DNA from: Microvelia longipes | Taxonomy: Eukaryota; Arthropoda; Insecta; Hemiptera; Veliidae | DNA length: 64,000 nucleotides | Assembly: GCA_018340805.1 (NCBI GenBank) | Contig: JACMZG010001911.1 | Span: 51,312,124 to 51,376,123 of the forward strand | Direction: 5' to 3' | In this document: positions 10,490 to 21,900 of the stretch, piece by piece | Position numbering within the stretch: position 1 is the stretch's first letter | Layout of the letters: every line of letters starts with the position of its first letter | The notes under the pieces: generated by a model | What the model was told of the DNA's origin: nothing | What the model saw: the letters and a program-made list of their open reading frames with translations, nothing else | The model's database searches: none | Position numbers and translations under genes: made by a program

Positions 10490-12723
10490 AGTACCAGTTT
10501 CTTGGAATGTCATTCCTCATTCGCGCTCTTAAGGAACGCCCGATTTTATATATATTATTATTGTGTTATATGATGTTTTCAATTTATGAAAAATAGAGAT
10601 TTTGACATCAGTCTTGCCCCTTAAATCTGCATCTACATCTAGCAGATGCAGTTCATTTAATTTCAACAATCCCTGATTTTATATAGAAATTTATATTACT
10701 TTCGCAACTAAACTAAACCCGCAATTAATTATTAATTTGCAGTATGTTACTACTGCTGTTACTCTGTATACGTTACAAAGTTTTATTTAGTTCAACAATC
10801 CCCTGATTTTATATAGAATTTTATATAGTTCGGCCGAACTATACATAGGTTGCCGAACTATAAAAGCCGCAACAAACATTATTAATTTGCAGTATGTTAC
10901 TAGGGCTGTTACTCTTATACGTTTACTAAAGTTTTATTTAATTTCAACATCCATGATTTTATATAAATTTTAAATAGTTCGGCCGAACTATACAAGTTGC
11001 CGAACTATACTAAAGCCGCAACGCAGAATTATTAATTTGCCGTATGTTACCACTGCTATTACTCTGTATACGTTTACAAAGTTTTATTTCAGTTCAACAA
11101 TCCTGATTTTATATAGAATTTTATATAGTTCGGCCGAACTATACAAGTTGCCGAACTATACTAAAGCCGCAACGCAGAATTATTAATTTGCAGTATGTTA
11201 CTACTGCTGTTACTCTGTATACGTTTACAAAGTTTTATTTAATTTCAACAATCCCCTGATTTTATATAGAATTTTATATAGTTCGGCCGAACTATACATT
11301 TGCGAACTATACTAAAGCCGCAACGCAGAATTAATTAATTTGCAGTATGTTACTACTGCTGTTACTCTGTATACGTTTACAAAGTTTTATTTAATTTCAA
11401 CAATCCCTGATTTTATATAGATTTTTATATAGTTCGGCCGAACTATACATAGTTGCCGAACTATACTAAAGCCGCAACGCAGAATTATTAATTTGCAGTA
11501 TGTTACTACTGCTGTTACTCGTATACGTTTACAAAGTTTTATTTAATTTCAACAATCCCTGATTTTATATAGAATTTTATATAGTTCGGCCGAACTATAC
11601 ATAGTTGCCGAACTATACTTAAAGCCGCAACGCAGAATTATTAATTTGCAGTATGTTACTACTGCTGTTACTCTGTATACGTTTACAAAGTTTATTTAAT
11701 TTCAACAATCCCTGATTTTATATAGAATTTTATAATTTCGGCCGACTTACAAAAGTTGCCGAACTATACTAAAGCCGCAACGCAGAATTATTAATTTGCA
11801 GTATGTTACTACTGCTGTTACTTTTATAGTTTACAAAGTTTTTTTAATTTCAACAATCCCTGATTTTATATAAAATTTATATAGTTCGGCCGAACTATAC
11901 AGGTTGCCGAACTATACTAAAGCCGCAACGCAGAATTATTAATTTGCAGTATGTTACTACTGCTGTTACTCTGTATACGTTTACAAAGTTTTATTTAATT
12001 TCAACAATCCCTGATTTTATATAGAATTTTATATGTTCGGCCGAACTATACATTGTTGCCGAACTATACTAAAGCGCAACGCAGAATTATTAATTTGCAG
12101 TATGTTACTACTGCTGTTACTCTGTATACGTTTACAAAGTTTTATTTAATTTAACTATCCCCTGATTTTATTAGAATTTTATAATGTTCGGCCGAACTAA
12201 CATGTTGCCGAACTATACTAAAGCCGCAACGCAGAATTATTAATTTGCAGTATGTTACTACTGCTGTTACTCTGTATACGTTTACCAATGTTTTATTTAA
12301 TTTCAACAATCCCCTGATTTTATATAGAAATTTTATATAGTTCGGCCGAACTATACAAAGTTGCCGAACTATACTAAGCCGCAACGCAGAATTATTAATT
12401 TTGCAGTATGTTACTAATGCTGTTACGCTGTATACGTTTACATTTTCTACTTTTTGTGTTTTATATTAGACTATATAGTTAGCAATAGTTAAATAATTAT
12501 TATTTTTTTAATAAAGTATTGTGTTAAATAATATATGTTTCTTTGACGACAGGTATGTTAAATTCGCAATACAGTTATATAATTTATAGTCATTACACAA
12601 ATATTAATATTTTTTGACAATCTATACGATATTTTATTTATTTTTGAGCGTTTTTACATATAACTTAGCTATATATAGTTCGGCAAAAGTTCGGCAAAAA
12701 TTCGGCAGTTCGGTGAAATAGTG
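10490..12723 (+). repeat. Higher-order unit 4, next to Hdc
   Basis: Head block at ~10,490-10,660, then about eleven well-conserved monomers, and a terminal module (~12,435-12,723) ending TTCGGCAAAAATTCGGCAG, then GGTGAAATAGTG. Repeat sequence stops here: AGTACC and then unique DNA follow, and the first Hdc-like exon lies only ~145 bases on. Confidence 0.8.
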
Positions 12724-12869
12724 AGTACCCGCAGTTACACTTTATAATTTACTTATCAAGGTCATAGGAATGGAACCTGATTCCACCCCCGTCCCAGTCG
12801 CACTTTTTGTGCGTTTATTTAAAATTTATATAAAAATATATTTAATAATTTGATTCTTATTATCCACAG

Positions 12870-12970
12870 CACTGGCAAAGTACCATTAAGTAGAGGATTT
12901 CGTTCTCTAAAGCTGTGTGATGGCATTAGAAATGTATGGAGTATGCTGGGGGGAGCAGCATATCAGAGAG
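12870..12970 (+). pseudogene. Hdc: Histidine decarboxylase upstream exon, frameshifted
   Basis: After a good acceptor (TTATTATCCACAG ending at 12,869) the sequence reads H-W-Q. One extra base then changes frame to VPLSRGFRSLKL. A further slip follows, and the last third (~12,930-12,968) reads MYGV...QHIRE in a third frame. Group II amino-acid decarboxylases have HWQ(I/V)PLSRRFRSLKLWFVxRxYGVxxLQxHIR at exactly this point, just before the segment encoded by the next intact exon. So this is the expected preceding exon of the same gene. Either it is decayed or the consensus next to the repeat array is poor. The downstream exons are all intact, which favours a sequence error, but several independent differences leave true decay possible. 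The donor cannot be placed with confidence. Confidence 0.65.
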
Positions 12971-12979
12971 AGTAGAAGG

Positions 12980-13255
12980 CATAACATTATTTTAAAGACA
13001 AGCAAAGAAATGTAGCAGTACATAAGTCAATTGGTAATTTGTTGCCAGGAGTTATAATATAACAGTAGAGTCAGTTCATAATTTATTCCCAAGAGTTTTT
13101 TATATAAGTCAGATAAGTCAGTTGGTAATTTATTCCAGGAGTTTAATATCAGTAGAGTCAGTTCATAATTTATTCCCAAGAGTTTTTTATATTACAGTAG
13201 ATAAGTCAGTTGGTAGTTTATTGCCAAGAGTTATTTATTGTTAAGAGTTATTGCC
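12980..13255 (+). repeat. Short tandem repeat in Hdc intron
   Basis: Between the frameshifted exon and the first intact exon, a ~100 bp unit recurs two to three times. Its key words are AAGTCAGTTGGTAATTTATT, CCAGGAGTT, CAGTAGAGTCAGTTCATAAT and TTATTCCCAAGAGTTTTTTA. Each unit is itself two diverged ~50 bp halves (GTCAGTTGGTAATTTATTCC versus GTCAGTTCATAATTTATTCC). Confidence 0.7.
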
Positions 13256-13487
13256 AACAGTATATAATTCTGAAATTTTGAATTAGCTTAGAAATAAAAC
13301 ATATCATATAACTATACTTTGAGATCTTTATTGAACTAATGTTGGCTTTTACTGATCAGTGTAATACTAATTTATTAGACTGCTAAATTAGATTTAGCAA
13401 TGAAGTTTTAAATTCTTCAAATTTAAAACACACAAATTGCAGTGTCTTAATGAAGTATTGCAAGAATGCTTTTGTAATTTATTTCAG

Positions 13488-16400
13488 GAGTCGACTGGTA
13501 AAGTGATAGAACATCTAATTAGTTCAGACACGAGGTTCGAAATTCCAGCTAAAAGACATCTTGGACTCGTCGTGTTCAGACTCAAAGGAGAAAATATTTT
13601 GACTGAGAAATTACTCAAACAGCTGAATCAGAGACGAAACATACATTGTGTTCCTGCTAGCCTCAAGGGTAATTACGTCATTAATTCATTGGATAATGAT
13701 ATTGCCATCAATGTTATTTTTCTAAAATTGAAGATATAACACCTCCAAGGATCTTGAATAAAGAGGATGACAGGCTAAGTCAATTTCCCAAATTACATAG
13801 TGACCCATCAAGAACAAAACACTGGCCTTCGGCCTCTTTGCCATCAATATATGAAGATTATACATATAGAAAAAAGTAAAATCTTTTCTTTTTTTAACTG
13901 TTTTATTTTCATTGACTAAACAAGCACTAAAGGTAACTAAAATCACAAAAAATGTGGTTTTCGGCGTTATTATTATTATTTTTAATGATAACTATTATAA
14001 TTATTTGCTTTTACAAATAATAGGAATCAATATATATAAATATTTATAAATTTAGTCTTATTCACTAGAGCCAGACTTGACTTATTGATACAATAATCCT
14101 TTATTTTAAGTCTCGAACCATTTCTAATTTAAACTTAAGTGACTCTGCAATAGAAAACAAATTATTTACAATCTACAAGCCTAATTTTCTCTTTAATGTT
14201 CAGGTCAGTACGTGATAAGGTTCACAGTAACATCAGCCTACACTACAACAGAAGACATACTGAAAGACTGGCAGGAAATAACTACTGCTGCTACTTCTGT
14301 CCTGGCTGAATTTAATAAGACTAAGCCTAAAGTTAGAGTTCCTCTTAAAGGTAAGAGAGTTCATTGGGCATCACAGTAACAGCATATATTTTTCACTTAA
14401 CATCTTCTTACTTTTCCCGTTGGTGTATAGGAAAAGTATTGTGTTTGCACTAGTAATCTAAAAATTTATTTAATAAAATGTTGGTTTTTTTAAAAAAATC
14501 GTCTGAGTTGAAATTCTTTGGACGATCAAAGCGATTCCAAAATAGTTAGTAAGAGCATAGCAAATCCGATTGGGTGAGAAGCAGGTACTCCGTACCTGTT
14601 TTTATGGCTTACATGTTAAAGGAAGCAAATTTACAGCTAAACATATCTTGAAATTGTTTTAACAATCAACCTTACACTAGATTCAACTAGTTGCTGTTCC
14701 CCTATTTAGATACTTCCACATACTATTACGGATCAAAAATTAGCATTTCGTGTGACATACCAAGCTGTCTATGTTTTTATTGAATAATTAGGTATAGTAA
14801 TAATTTGTGGATTGAGTACTAACTCGGTGCCTTAATGTTGAATGATTCGACAATCCTTCATCGAATTGTTCGATATAGAATTGTGGACGTCACAAATCAA
14901 TTCACAATTTAAAGCAACATTTAAACCTCTGTTTGAAAAAGATTTGTTCCGTGTTTTCCATGTCTTTCTCACCAGACACTAAGGAAAGCTACTTCAGTAC
15001 AAGTTTACTTCTCGCAAACTCTCCAATGTCTCCTAAAGTTGTAAACGGGAGTTTTATAGCTGTATCTGGTGGTGAAAAAGATTTACCATCGTCGACAATA
15101 ACCACCAGGTGGGCTATTCTGAGGAATCATATCAAGGAGAAACAAGGTATGATTGTAACATCGTTCAAATCAATAGCTACTGCTCTCATAAGAATACGCT
15201 CCGCCCACCAGTCTGTTGAAACCATTTGACGTTTGTGTTTTTGTTTGAATCTCTCTCTGCGTTTGTTTTTCTGTGAGGTATTGTTTTCTGTTTTCTTTTG
15301 AACTTATATGCACTAGTAACTTATTTATTTGTATTATTTGGTAGTTAAGTATAATTTGTATTCAATTCGTTTTAAATATTTTCTTGTATTTGTAATTATT
15401 TTTTTTACAATTTTCTTAATTATTTTAAACACAGATGTCCAAAAGGCATGACGGTCCTTAGTCCTTATTCTGTGGCGGTAATTTTTTTTATGGTTACATA
15501 AGTCCTGTTTTGTTTCTTATTTTGTTCTTCTGCATGGAGATGCATGCTCCTCTTCTCTATAAGCAATTATAAAAGAATGACCTTCTTTCACCATTGACTT
15601 AAACCTTCTAAAAAACGTAATTTTCTGATTCAAAAGATGTTGGATAAATGAAATAATTGCTTAAAATGCACGGTAGAAAAATCTTTAAGCTCTGCATGCT
15701 CAGCTATTATTTTTTAAATAATTTTATTAAAAAATTGTAAATTACTTATTTCCCATGTTTTGTGCTAATATGCGACTATATATATTTATACGCTACTAGT
15801 CCGTGAAATATTTTTTTTTTTACTTAAGCGACTCATGAGGGCTATCAGTAAATATTTACTGACGAGCTAAGCGTTACTGTAGAAGATACTGAAGTAAAAT
15901 AGTCATTCATAGCCACTATATAACAAAAAAACAATAAAAAAGATAATTTACAAAAGAAAATTAATTTAACAATCACAAGCAATTTGTTTCAATGATTTTA
16001 TTAATTTTCTGAAGAACAATTTACTGCTTCCATCGATAAAGTTTATTATTCAGGTGGCGTTGCTAAAACCCATTAGCGTATGTTTTTCCCTGAGGTCAAA
16101 TAATATTAAAAAAACCATTTACAGAAAATGAATTTAATTTAACATTTGGTAGAAATTGGTTTCATTATTATATACTTCAAAAACATTTACTGTACAAGTG
16201 TATAATTTTTACATTGGTTAAACGTTTTTTACCAAAATAGGTTGTTCATAATTATTATATCTATTTAATTAATAACAATAATTTATTTAAATTCCATTGC
16301 AAAGACAGAAGCTTTTATTGTTAATACAGTGTTGTAATCTGATCTGGTGAAACGAAGGTTGTAATCTTGCGGCAATTACACGAACTACCATCTATAAAAA

Positions 16401-17073
16401 AACTTTTTTGATTTCACGTCCTGAACACTAGAGAATAAAGCACATGCTTACTCCCGAACTTAGAAAAATGTTTGATTATAACTGAGCTTTGTTTGCTTTT
16501 TTATTTTTTTATAAGCTGCTCTCGTTTAATTTTAAATGCAGAAAATATCGTCTGCGTATCGCTTCTAAGCCGAGATGTTACCTTGATAAGGATTGGCTTG
16601 ATTAGCTTGGGATCATCTAGCACAACATAATTTGTACCTTCAAAAAGGAAATAATTTTGTTCCAAACAAAGCTCTAACAATTTTAAAAGTTCTTCCACTT
16701 CTTTATAACTAGCATTACTCTTATCTAATATCCGAGTCAGGGGAGGTAAACATTGCTAAGGAGAGATACTAGTAAATAAATATAACGAAACTATGATAAC
16801 TAAGTCAGGAACTCGCATCGATTTAAATATGTTGAAAAATTCTGTTTTGTTCTTTGAGAGCTGTTCGTTCTTACTGATCAAAAGTGGCTATTGGATACCT
16901 ATTAAGAAAAGTAAAAGTATTTATTGTAAGAATTTCCAAGACACTCTGAATGTAATCAGCCCTATGCGAAATTATAGGGCAGTAATAATTATTAACGTCC
17001 ATAATCTTTTTCAGCAACCCTCTAATAGTTTTGTAATCAGATCTTCATTTAATTTTAGATTTTCTAGCACTGC

Positions 17074-17148
<75 letters not shown>

Positions 17149-18940
17149 TATATATATATATATATATATATTTATTTATTATTTATTTATTTATTTATAA
17201 ATATATTTATATATATTTAGGATAGAAACGCAATCTATAGAAGTGATAGTATCAAGTCCTGACCCTCAGTTGCGGCAGCTATTGAAGGCAAGGTGGCGAT
17301 AGTTATAAGGTGGCGATTTAAAACTATTTAAATCACCATTTTCCTACTCGGGTCATAAGTTTTGCGTCCAGCGACCACTACTGAATAGGACAATTATTAA
17401 TTATTAATCCGTAGAAAGAGTATTATTAAGTATTATTAATGCGTAGAAAGAGTGCTGAAGTTATCAACACAAAATTATTTTCTTTTGGCGAATCCAATAA
17501 AAAAAAAAAAAATTGTAGCCATTTAATATGGCTACTAATATAGTAACTTATAGTAACTTCTTTGTAAAAAAATACAATAAATAAAATATTGTTCTGACGT
17601 ATTGTATCATAAATGTTAAACAATTAACGGTTAGTTTACATGATAAAAACTCTTAGTGTAATAGGATGGACTCGAAGTCTGTTAGATCTTCCGTCCACTC
17701 ATAGTTAACTTGTTTTGTGTAACACATATGTATTTAAGACAGCATGCAAATTAAGTGCAATGATACAGTCTTTACAAACAGTAGCATAGCAAATCGTTGT
17801 CCAATGGATTTCTGATAGCAAAATGTAAATTAAAACGCAGATTTGGGAAACACCCTCTCCTTTTTCTCATCGAATCTTATGGTATAGCACACGATTATAA
17901 TCAGTTGACAGCGTGGGGAAATAGTGTTGAGGAACCATTATAAGGTTGACCTGATATGAAATTGTGGGCGTAATTTAATCTCCAGGACTAACCTCATTTG
18001 CTCCCTCGCATTATTTTCCCACGCTGTCGACTTATTTTAGCCGAGTATGTATTATGCTAATTAATGAATTCAAAATAAATTTAAAGTGTAACATCATTTA
18101 ATCAGTTAAAACTCAACTGCTGAATTAAAGTAATATCGTACTGAAGTAGTCTGAGACGTTAACTTAGACATTCTCAAAGAAGATGCAACTAACTTCAGTT
18201 AGTAACAAATGTTTTCCTATATAATGCTCCTTAGTGGCTTTTATGTAGCTTATTAGTGACTTATATGCTTCCTTATGTCTTTTATGTTGCTTTCTAGTGA
18301 CTTATTTAAAGCGTAGAAAGTATTTAGCTACAATGCGTGTGAGAAGAATTTTTTGCCTACTATGAATCAATGCTTCCATGAAGAATTTATTTAGCCTACT
18401 AGTGATGAGAAAATTTTTTTAGCCTACTAGTGAATCATATGCTTCCATGAAGAATTTATTTAGCCTACCATATGAGAGAATTTATTGCCTACTAGTGCTA
18501 TGCTTCTAGAAGAATTTATTAGCCTACTAGTGAGTCATATTTCCTAGAAGAATTATTTAGCCTACTAGTGAGTCATAAGCTTCCTAGAAGAATTTATTTA
18601 GCGTACTGTGAGTCATAAGCTTCCTAGAAGAATTTATTTAGCCTACTAGTGAGTCATAAGCTTCCTAGAAGAATTTATTTAGCCTACTAGTGAGTCATAT
18701 GCTTCCTAGAAGAATTTATTTAGCCTACTAATGACACAAATAGGCTTCACTAATAGGCTTTTATTTAGTTTTTGATAAAGCATCTTATATGTATGTATAT
18801 TTTGTTTTCTAGACATAGATTTAAAGCAGAAGAGGTCTATGTCGGTATCGATTGACATGAGCTCGCCACAGGTGGATAAAGATTCAGCAGAGAAACGTCG
18901 TCTGTGTTTCCACTGCGGCCTCATCAGGCCATCTGTCTGA
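13488..18940 (+). CDS. Hdc: Histidine decarboxylase, C-terminal exons (partial gene)
   Basis: Pyridoxal-phosphate enzyme of the aromatic amino-acid decarboxylase family that makes histamine, the photoreceptor and mechanosensory transmitter of insects; cytosolic. Exons: 13,488-13,668; 14,204-14,350; 14,976-15,146; 18,813-18,940 (TGA 18,938-18,940). All have AG/GT borders and each intron is phase 1, so the reading joins without a break. Exon 1 reads RFEIPAKRHLGLVVFRLKG and IHCVPASLKG; exon 2 reads QYVIRFTVTSAYTTTEDIL then KDWQEI, the conserved C-terminal domain end. Exons 3-4 give a tail (NSPMSPKVVNGSF, RSMSVSIDMSSPQ, ending CFHCGLIRPSV). The IPAKRHLGLVVFR and CVPASLKG segments plus the long tail favour Hdc over dopa or tyrosine decarboxylase. 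The PLP lysine and the N-terminal two thirds lie upstream, outside the window or beyond the repeat array. The last intron is 3.7 kb and holds a minisatellite. Confidence 0.9.
16498..16755 (-). pseudogene. Possible reverse transcriptase fragment (Penelope-like?)
   Basis: The minus-strand reading from ~16,755 to 16,501 contains EELLKLLELCLEQNYFLFEG then TNYVVLDD. The spacing of LLELCLxxNYFxFxGxxY resembles the segment just before the catalytic core of Penelope-like reverse transcriptases. No catalytic residues follow: the resemblance is lost after the VVLDD segment. It lies within the last Hdc intron, antisense to it. The assignment rests on one short motif and is weak; it may be a chance ORF. 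Confidence 0.3.
17078..17218. repeat. TA microsatellite with TTTA tail
   Basis: About 85 bases of near-pure (TA)n broken by AATA and TTATA interruptions, then TTTATTTATT repeats to 17,190. It lies in the last Hdc intron. The long tyrosine/isoleucine ORF across it is an artefact of the repeat. Confidence 0.9.
17902..18033. mobile_element. ~130 bp MITE with ~20 bp terminal inverted repeats
   Basis: The left end CAGTTGACAGCGTGGGGAAA and the right end TATTTTCCCACGCTGTCGAC are inverted copies of each other with two or three differences. The interior reads GTTGAGGAACCATTATAAGG then CCAGGACTAACCTCATTTGC. A second copy lacking the right end lies at 48,111-48,222, which shows that this is a dispersed element. 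It is non-coding. Confidence 0.75.
18330..18740 (+). repeat. ~41 bp minisatellite in last Hdc intron
   Basis: About nine or ten tandem copies of a unit with TTTATTTAGCCTACTAGTGA and GTCATAAGCTTCCTAGAAG. The last three or four copies, up to 18,730, are nearly identical, while the first copies (before 18,500) are diverged. The repeat ends ~75 bases before the acceptor of the final Hdc exon. Confidence 0.85.
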
Positions 18941-21900
18941 ACAATTAACCTCAGTTCAAATCAGCACAACTTTACAAAAATTTTATGTACCATGACCAAA
19001 GTATTTTAGTGTTAAGTATATGAATCATTATATAATTCTGTGTAAAAGATAAGTAGTAATATATTTTAGGTAAAGTCAAGCGTTTCATTAGAAGATGATC
19101 ATTAACATTTATCTACTATGTTAATGATCTAATGTTAATCTAATGTATTTAATGTTAATGTTAATGATGATGTTAAAATTTGTATCTACAATATAGTATA
19201 ATGAAAACTATTGCAAACTAAAAGTAGCAATGTTCTGTGGTATCAATTTTTTCAATGGAAATAGGCCTTAGGTTGAAAATAGTTTGACTGATTTATCTTA
19301 ATCGATTGCGTATTTTAAAAGAGCTTTTAAAGTTGATACTTTTCAAATGGAATCACAAAGAAAATTAAGAATAAAAATAAAAATACGACAGTAAGGCAAC
19401 TTTTGAATGATTTAAAATGAGCATTTGCAACAAGCAATATTTTATTCTATTATCCTTTATGATAAAGCCGCTATCTTGACATGTACTCTATTAGAGAGAG
19501 TAAAACGTCAGGTTCAGTTTTTCCAATTATATATTATTACTCTAGGGTTTATTTAGAGATTTTTGTTTCGCTTAATACAGGTAGAATATTTTGCACCTAT
19601 AAATGAAGCTTCTTGGGTTAAGATGATCTTTAAAAAAAATTATAAAAAGGGCATTTCATAATGTTCATAAATACATCTGAGTGATATCGTTTAATAAAAC
19701 TTGTAATGTTCATAAATTCACTCGTGTGAACGCTTGATTAAAATTATAATATATTATAAGTAATTGAGTTTAAATGTGTGATGTTTTACTCGTGATTAAA
19801 ATTTAACTCAAATGTTAAATAAAGTAATTTTAAAACCTTTCGCTTGTTTTTTCATCGTTTATTTCTTTAAATTTTTATAGCTGAAGTCATTTCCACATAA
19901 CCGTCCAACACCCTGGTTTTCATTCTTTCTCTGTCTGCTAGAAGTGGTACAAATATAAATTTACTTAAGGTCGCGCATAAAAGAAGAGCCTGCAGAAAGA
20001 ACTATCCTTCCCCTTTCACATTCAAGTTTTGTCATCCCACTGTTTCCTGACTTCGAAGAATCTACAATTCTCAAAAAAGAAGGAACCCAACTAGAAACAT
20101 GCATATTTTTTAAATTGTTCATAATATGAAACTTATGAACAATAAAGCAAAAATAAAGTGCTAACCAACAAAAAGCTAATTGGATGCTTTTAATTCATTT
20201 ATAAAGTTTGATAATTTAAAAGTTGCGGTAAATTAAATTAGCTTGAGTGACATCATGTGGCAGAAAATTGAACTCACGGACGTCAAGATATATGACGTCA
20301 CGGATATTTTGTTTTAAAAGGTTATGTTTGGTTACTTTCTCAATGGATAAGTTTCTTTGTCATCTGGCAAAAAATAGCAAAGGAAAGTTAATTAAAATTT
20401 AACTCAAAGCTCTTATAGTTTTAGGAGGTAAACAAATAGTAAAATAAAATAATGCAAATTGTTTATCAATTGAAGTGAACCATTCTTCTTATCTTTAGAG
20501 TTTACTCGGTCATGGAATCTGCAAACTGTCGGTGCTCTGAAACACGAGTTCTTATGATCCAGCTTGTCTGACCAGAGTACCCTCGCATTCAAAGAGATTT
20601 TGATGCGATTCTACCCAGTCTTTGGGAGGACTTAGGTAGATTAGTACAATGATAAGGGGTCTGGTAGCGTGGCATTTCCATGAGGTACCATAACGAAACT
20701 CGCCCCTTCTTTTCAGAGACAAGGGACTCCCTACTCCTAATCCCAACACCTATCGGGACTTAAAGTTTGTATTTAACCTAGAGATGGTGGGTATTTTTAG
20801 TGAAGCCACATTAAATCACTCTATACAACACAGATAATTAAAGATTATACATGGGATAAATAATTAATACAACTTATTAATTTTACTTCATTTAAGACAA
20901 GATAGTCAAAAAATAATGGTGTGATATTTACGTGAGATCAAAATTATTATGAAAACTGTACTGTTATTGTACCTAGCCACCCAGGCTATGATAAGATGCT
21001 TGTGCCCTCTCTCTTGTAGTATAAGTCTCATTGATCGCAATGCACCATGTTAACACCAATTCTTGATTAATTAAGTATTGTGTCTTTAAATCTAATTAAG
21101 TGATACTGATTGTGCTAGCACTAACAATATTATGTTTTAAGAGACTACTTATCGAGACAAGAGGCATATTCGGAACAGAAAACCATTCCTCGTTATCAAA
21201 TGCCCTCTCTTCTCCCATAGCTTTAAGGATAAAGGATTTAAGGATATAAGTTCATCTATAATAGATATATTGTTTCCGTTGTTATATGCTATAAATCGTA
21301 ACGTTGACGCTTCTTTTATTCCAACCTCGATACACCCACATTGTAAAGTCGAAACAGAGGGAAAAACTTATGGTTCTATTTATCAAATACTGCTGCTAGT
21401 TGTATTGGATTTTTTAAAGTGTTACGCTTTAAAACCTGTCAGGAGTCAAATTTATTTTTATTAAATTCTTTGTTTTTTAAAAGTTGAACTATTTCACTGT
21501 TTTTTGACTGTTTTGAAAATTCTTGTTAATGAAACTTTTATTATAGACACTCCTAATGGCCTCATAATAGATTGAAGAGATCTGAAAGTATATTTTTGTC
21601 GAGTGACTCTTATCTTCGTTTGTTTTATTACAACTCTACTGTGTTGGCAACTCTAATGTCGCTATCAATTTGAAATTTAGCACGCATGTAGCACGCATAA
21701 GATTTAACATATGTGCCAAGTTTCATCTCATTATCAGCATTTTTATCAAATGACTTGTGTACATTTTTAAAAAAATTGTAAAAAAATCGGAAAACAATCT
21801 TATTATTTACAAATTTTAAACAAGTGTATACCTTTACGTAGTTAAAAAGTACGTAAAAAAGTTTCGTTTTAAAATGACCCGAAAAAACATGATTTTTTTC

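Larger units (their letters stand above)
4173..12723 (+). repeat. Higher-order array of ~155 bp palindrome monomers with repeated terminal modules
   Basis: Four tandem higher-order units: about 4,173-7,065, 7,066-8,239, 8,240-10,489 and 10,490-12,723. Each starts with a unique head (TTGGAATGTCATTCCTCATG, a TTATTATTATTGTTGT tract, then CATCTACATCTAGCAGATGC). A variable number of ~155 bp monomers follows, and a ~290 bp terminal module ends in TTCGGCAGTTCGGTGAAATAGTG plus AGTACC. Every monomer has TATAGTTCGGCCGAACTATA, then GTTGCCGAACTATACTAAAG, GCCGCAACGCAGAATTATTA, GTTACTACTGCTGTTACTCTG, TATACGTTTACAAAGTTTTA and a TTTCAACAATCCCCTGATTT block. The motif GCCGAA also recurs three or four times in the last 60 bases of each terminal module. 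Monomers in 8,800-12,400 are nearly identical to each other; those at 4,300-8,200 carry many small indels. No ORF has protein-like content. Confidence 0.9.

Noticed and set aside
228..12384. Many 60-90 codon ORFs across the 155 bp array
   Set aside because: They recur with the repeat in shifting frames, are broken by indels from copy to copy, and have no protein-like composition.
4173..12723. CRISPR-like or bacterial repeat array
   Set aside because: The repeat covers the whole monomer with no unique spacers, and the surrounding genes are clearly insect genes with introns.
20500..20770. Coding exon or rRNA piece in a GC-richer patch
   Set aside because: No known motif on either strand, and the minus-strand 65-codon ORF lacks splice context.
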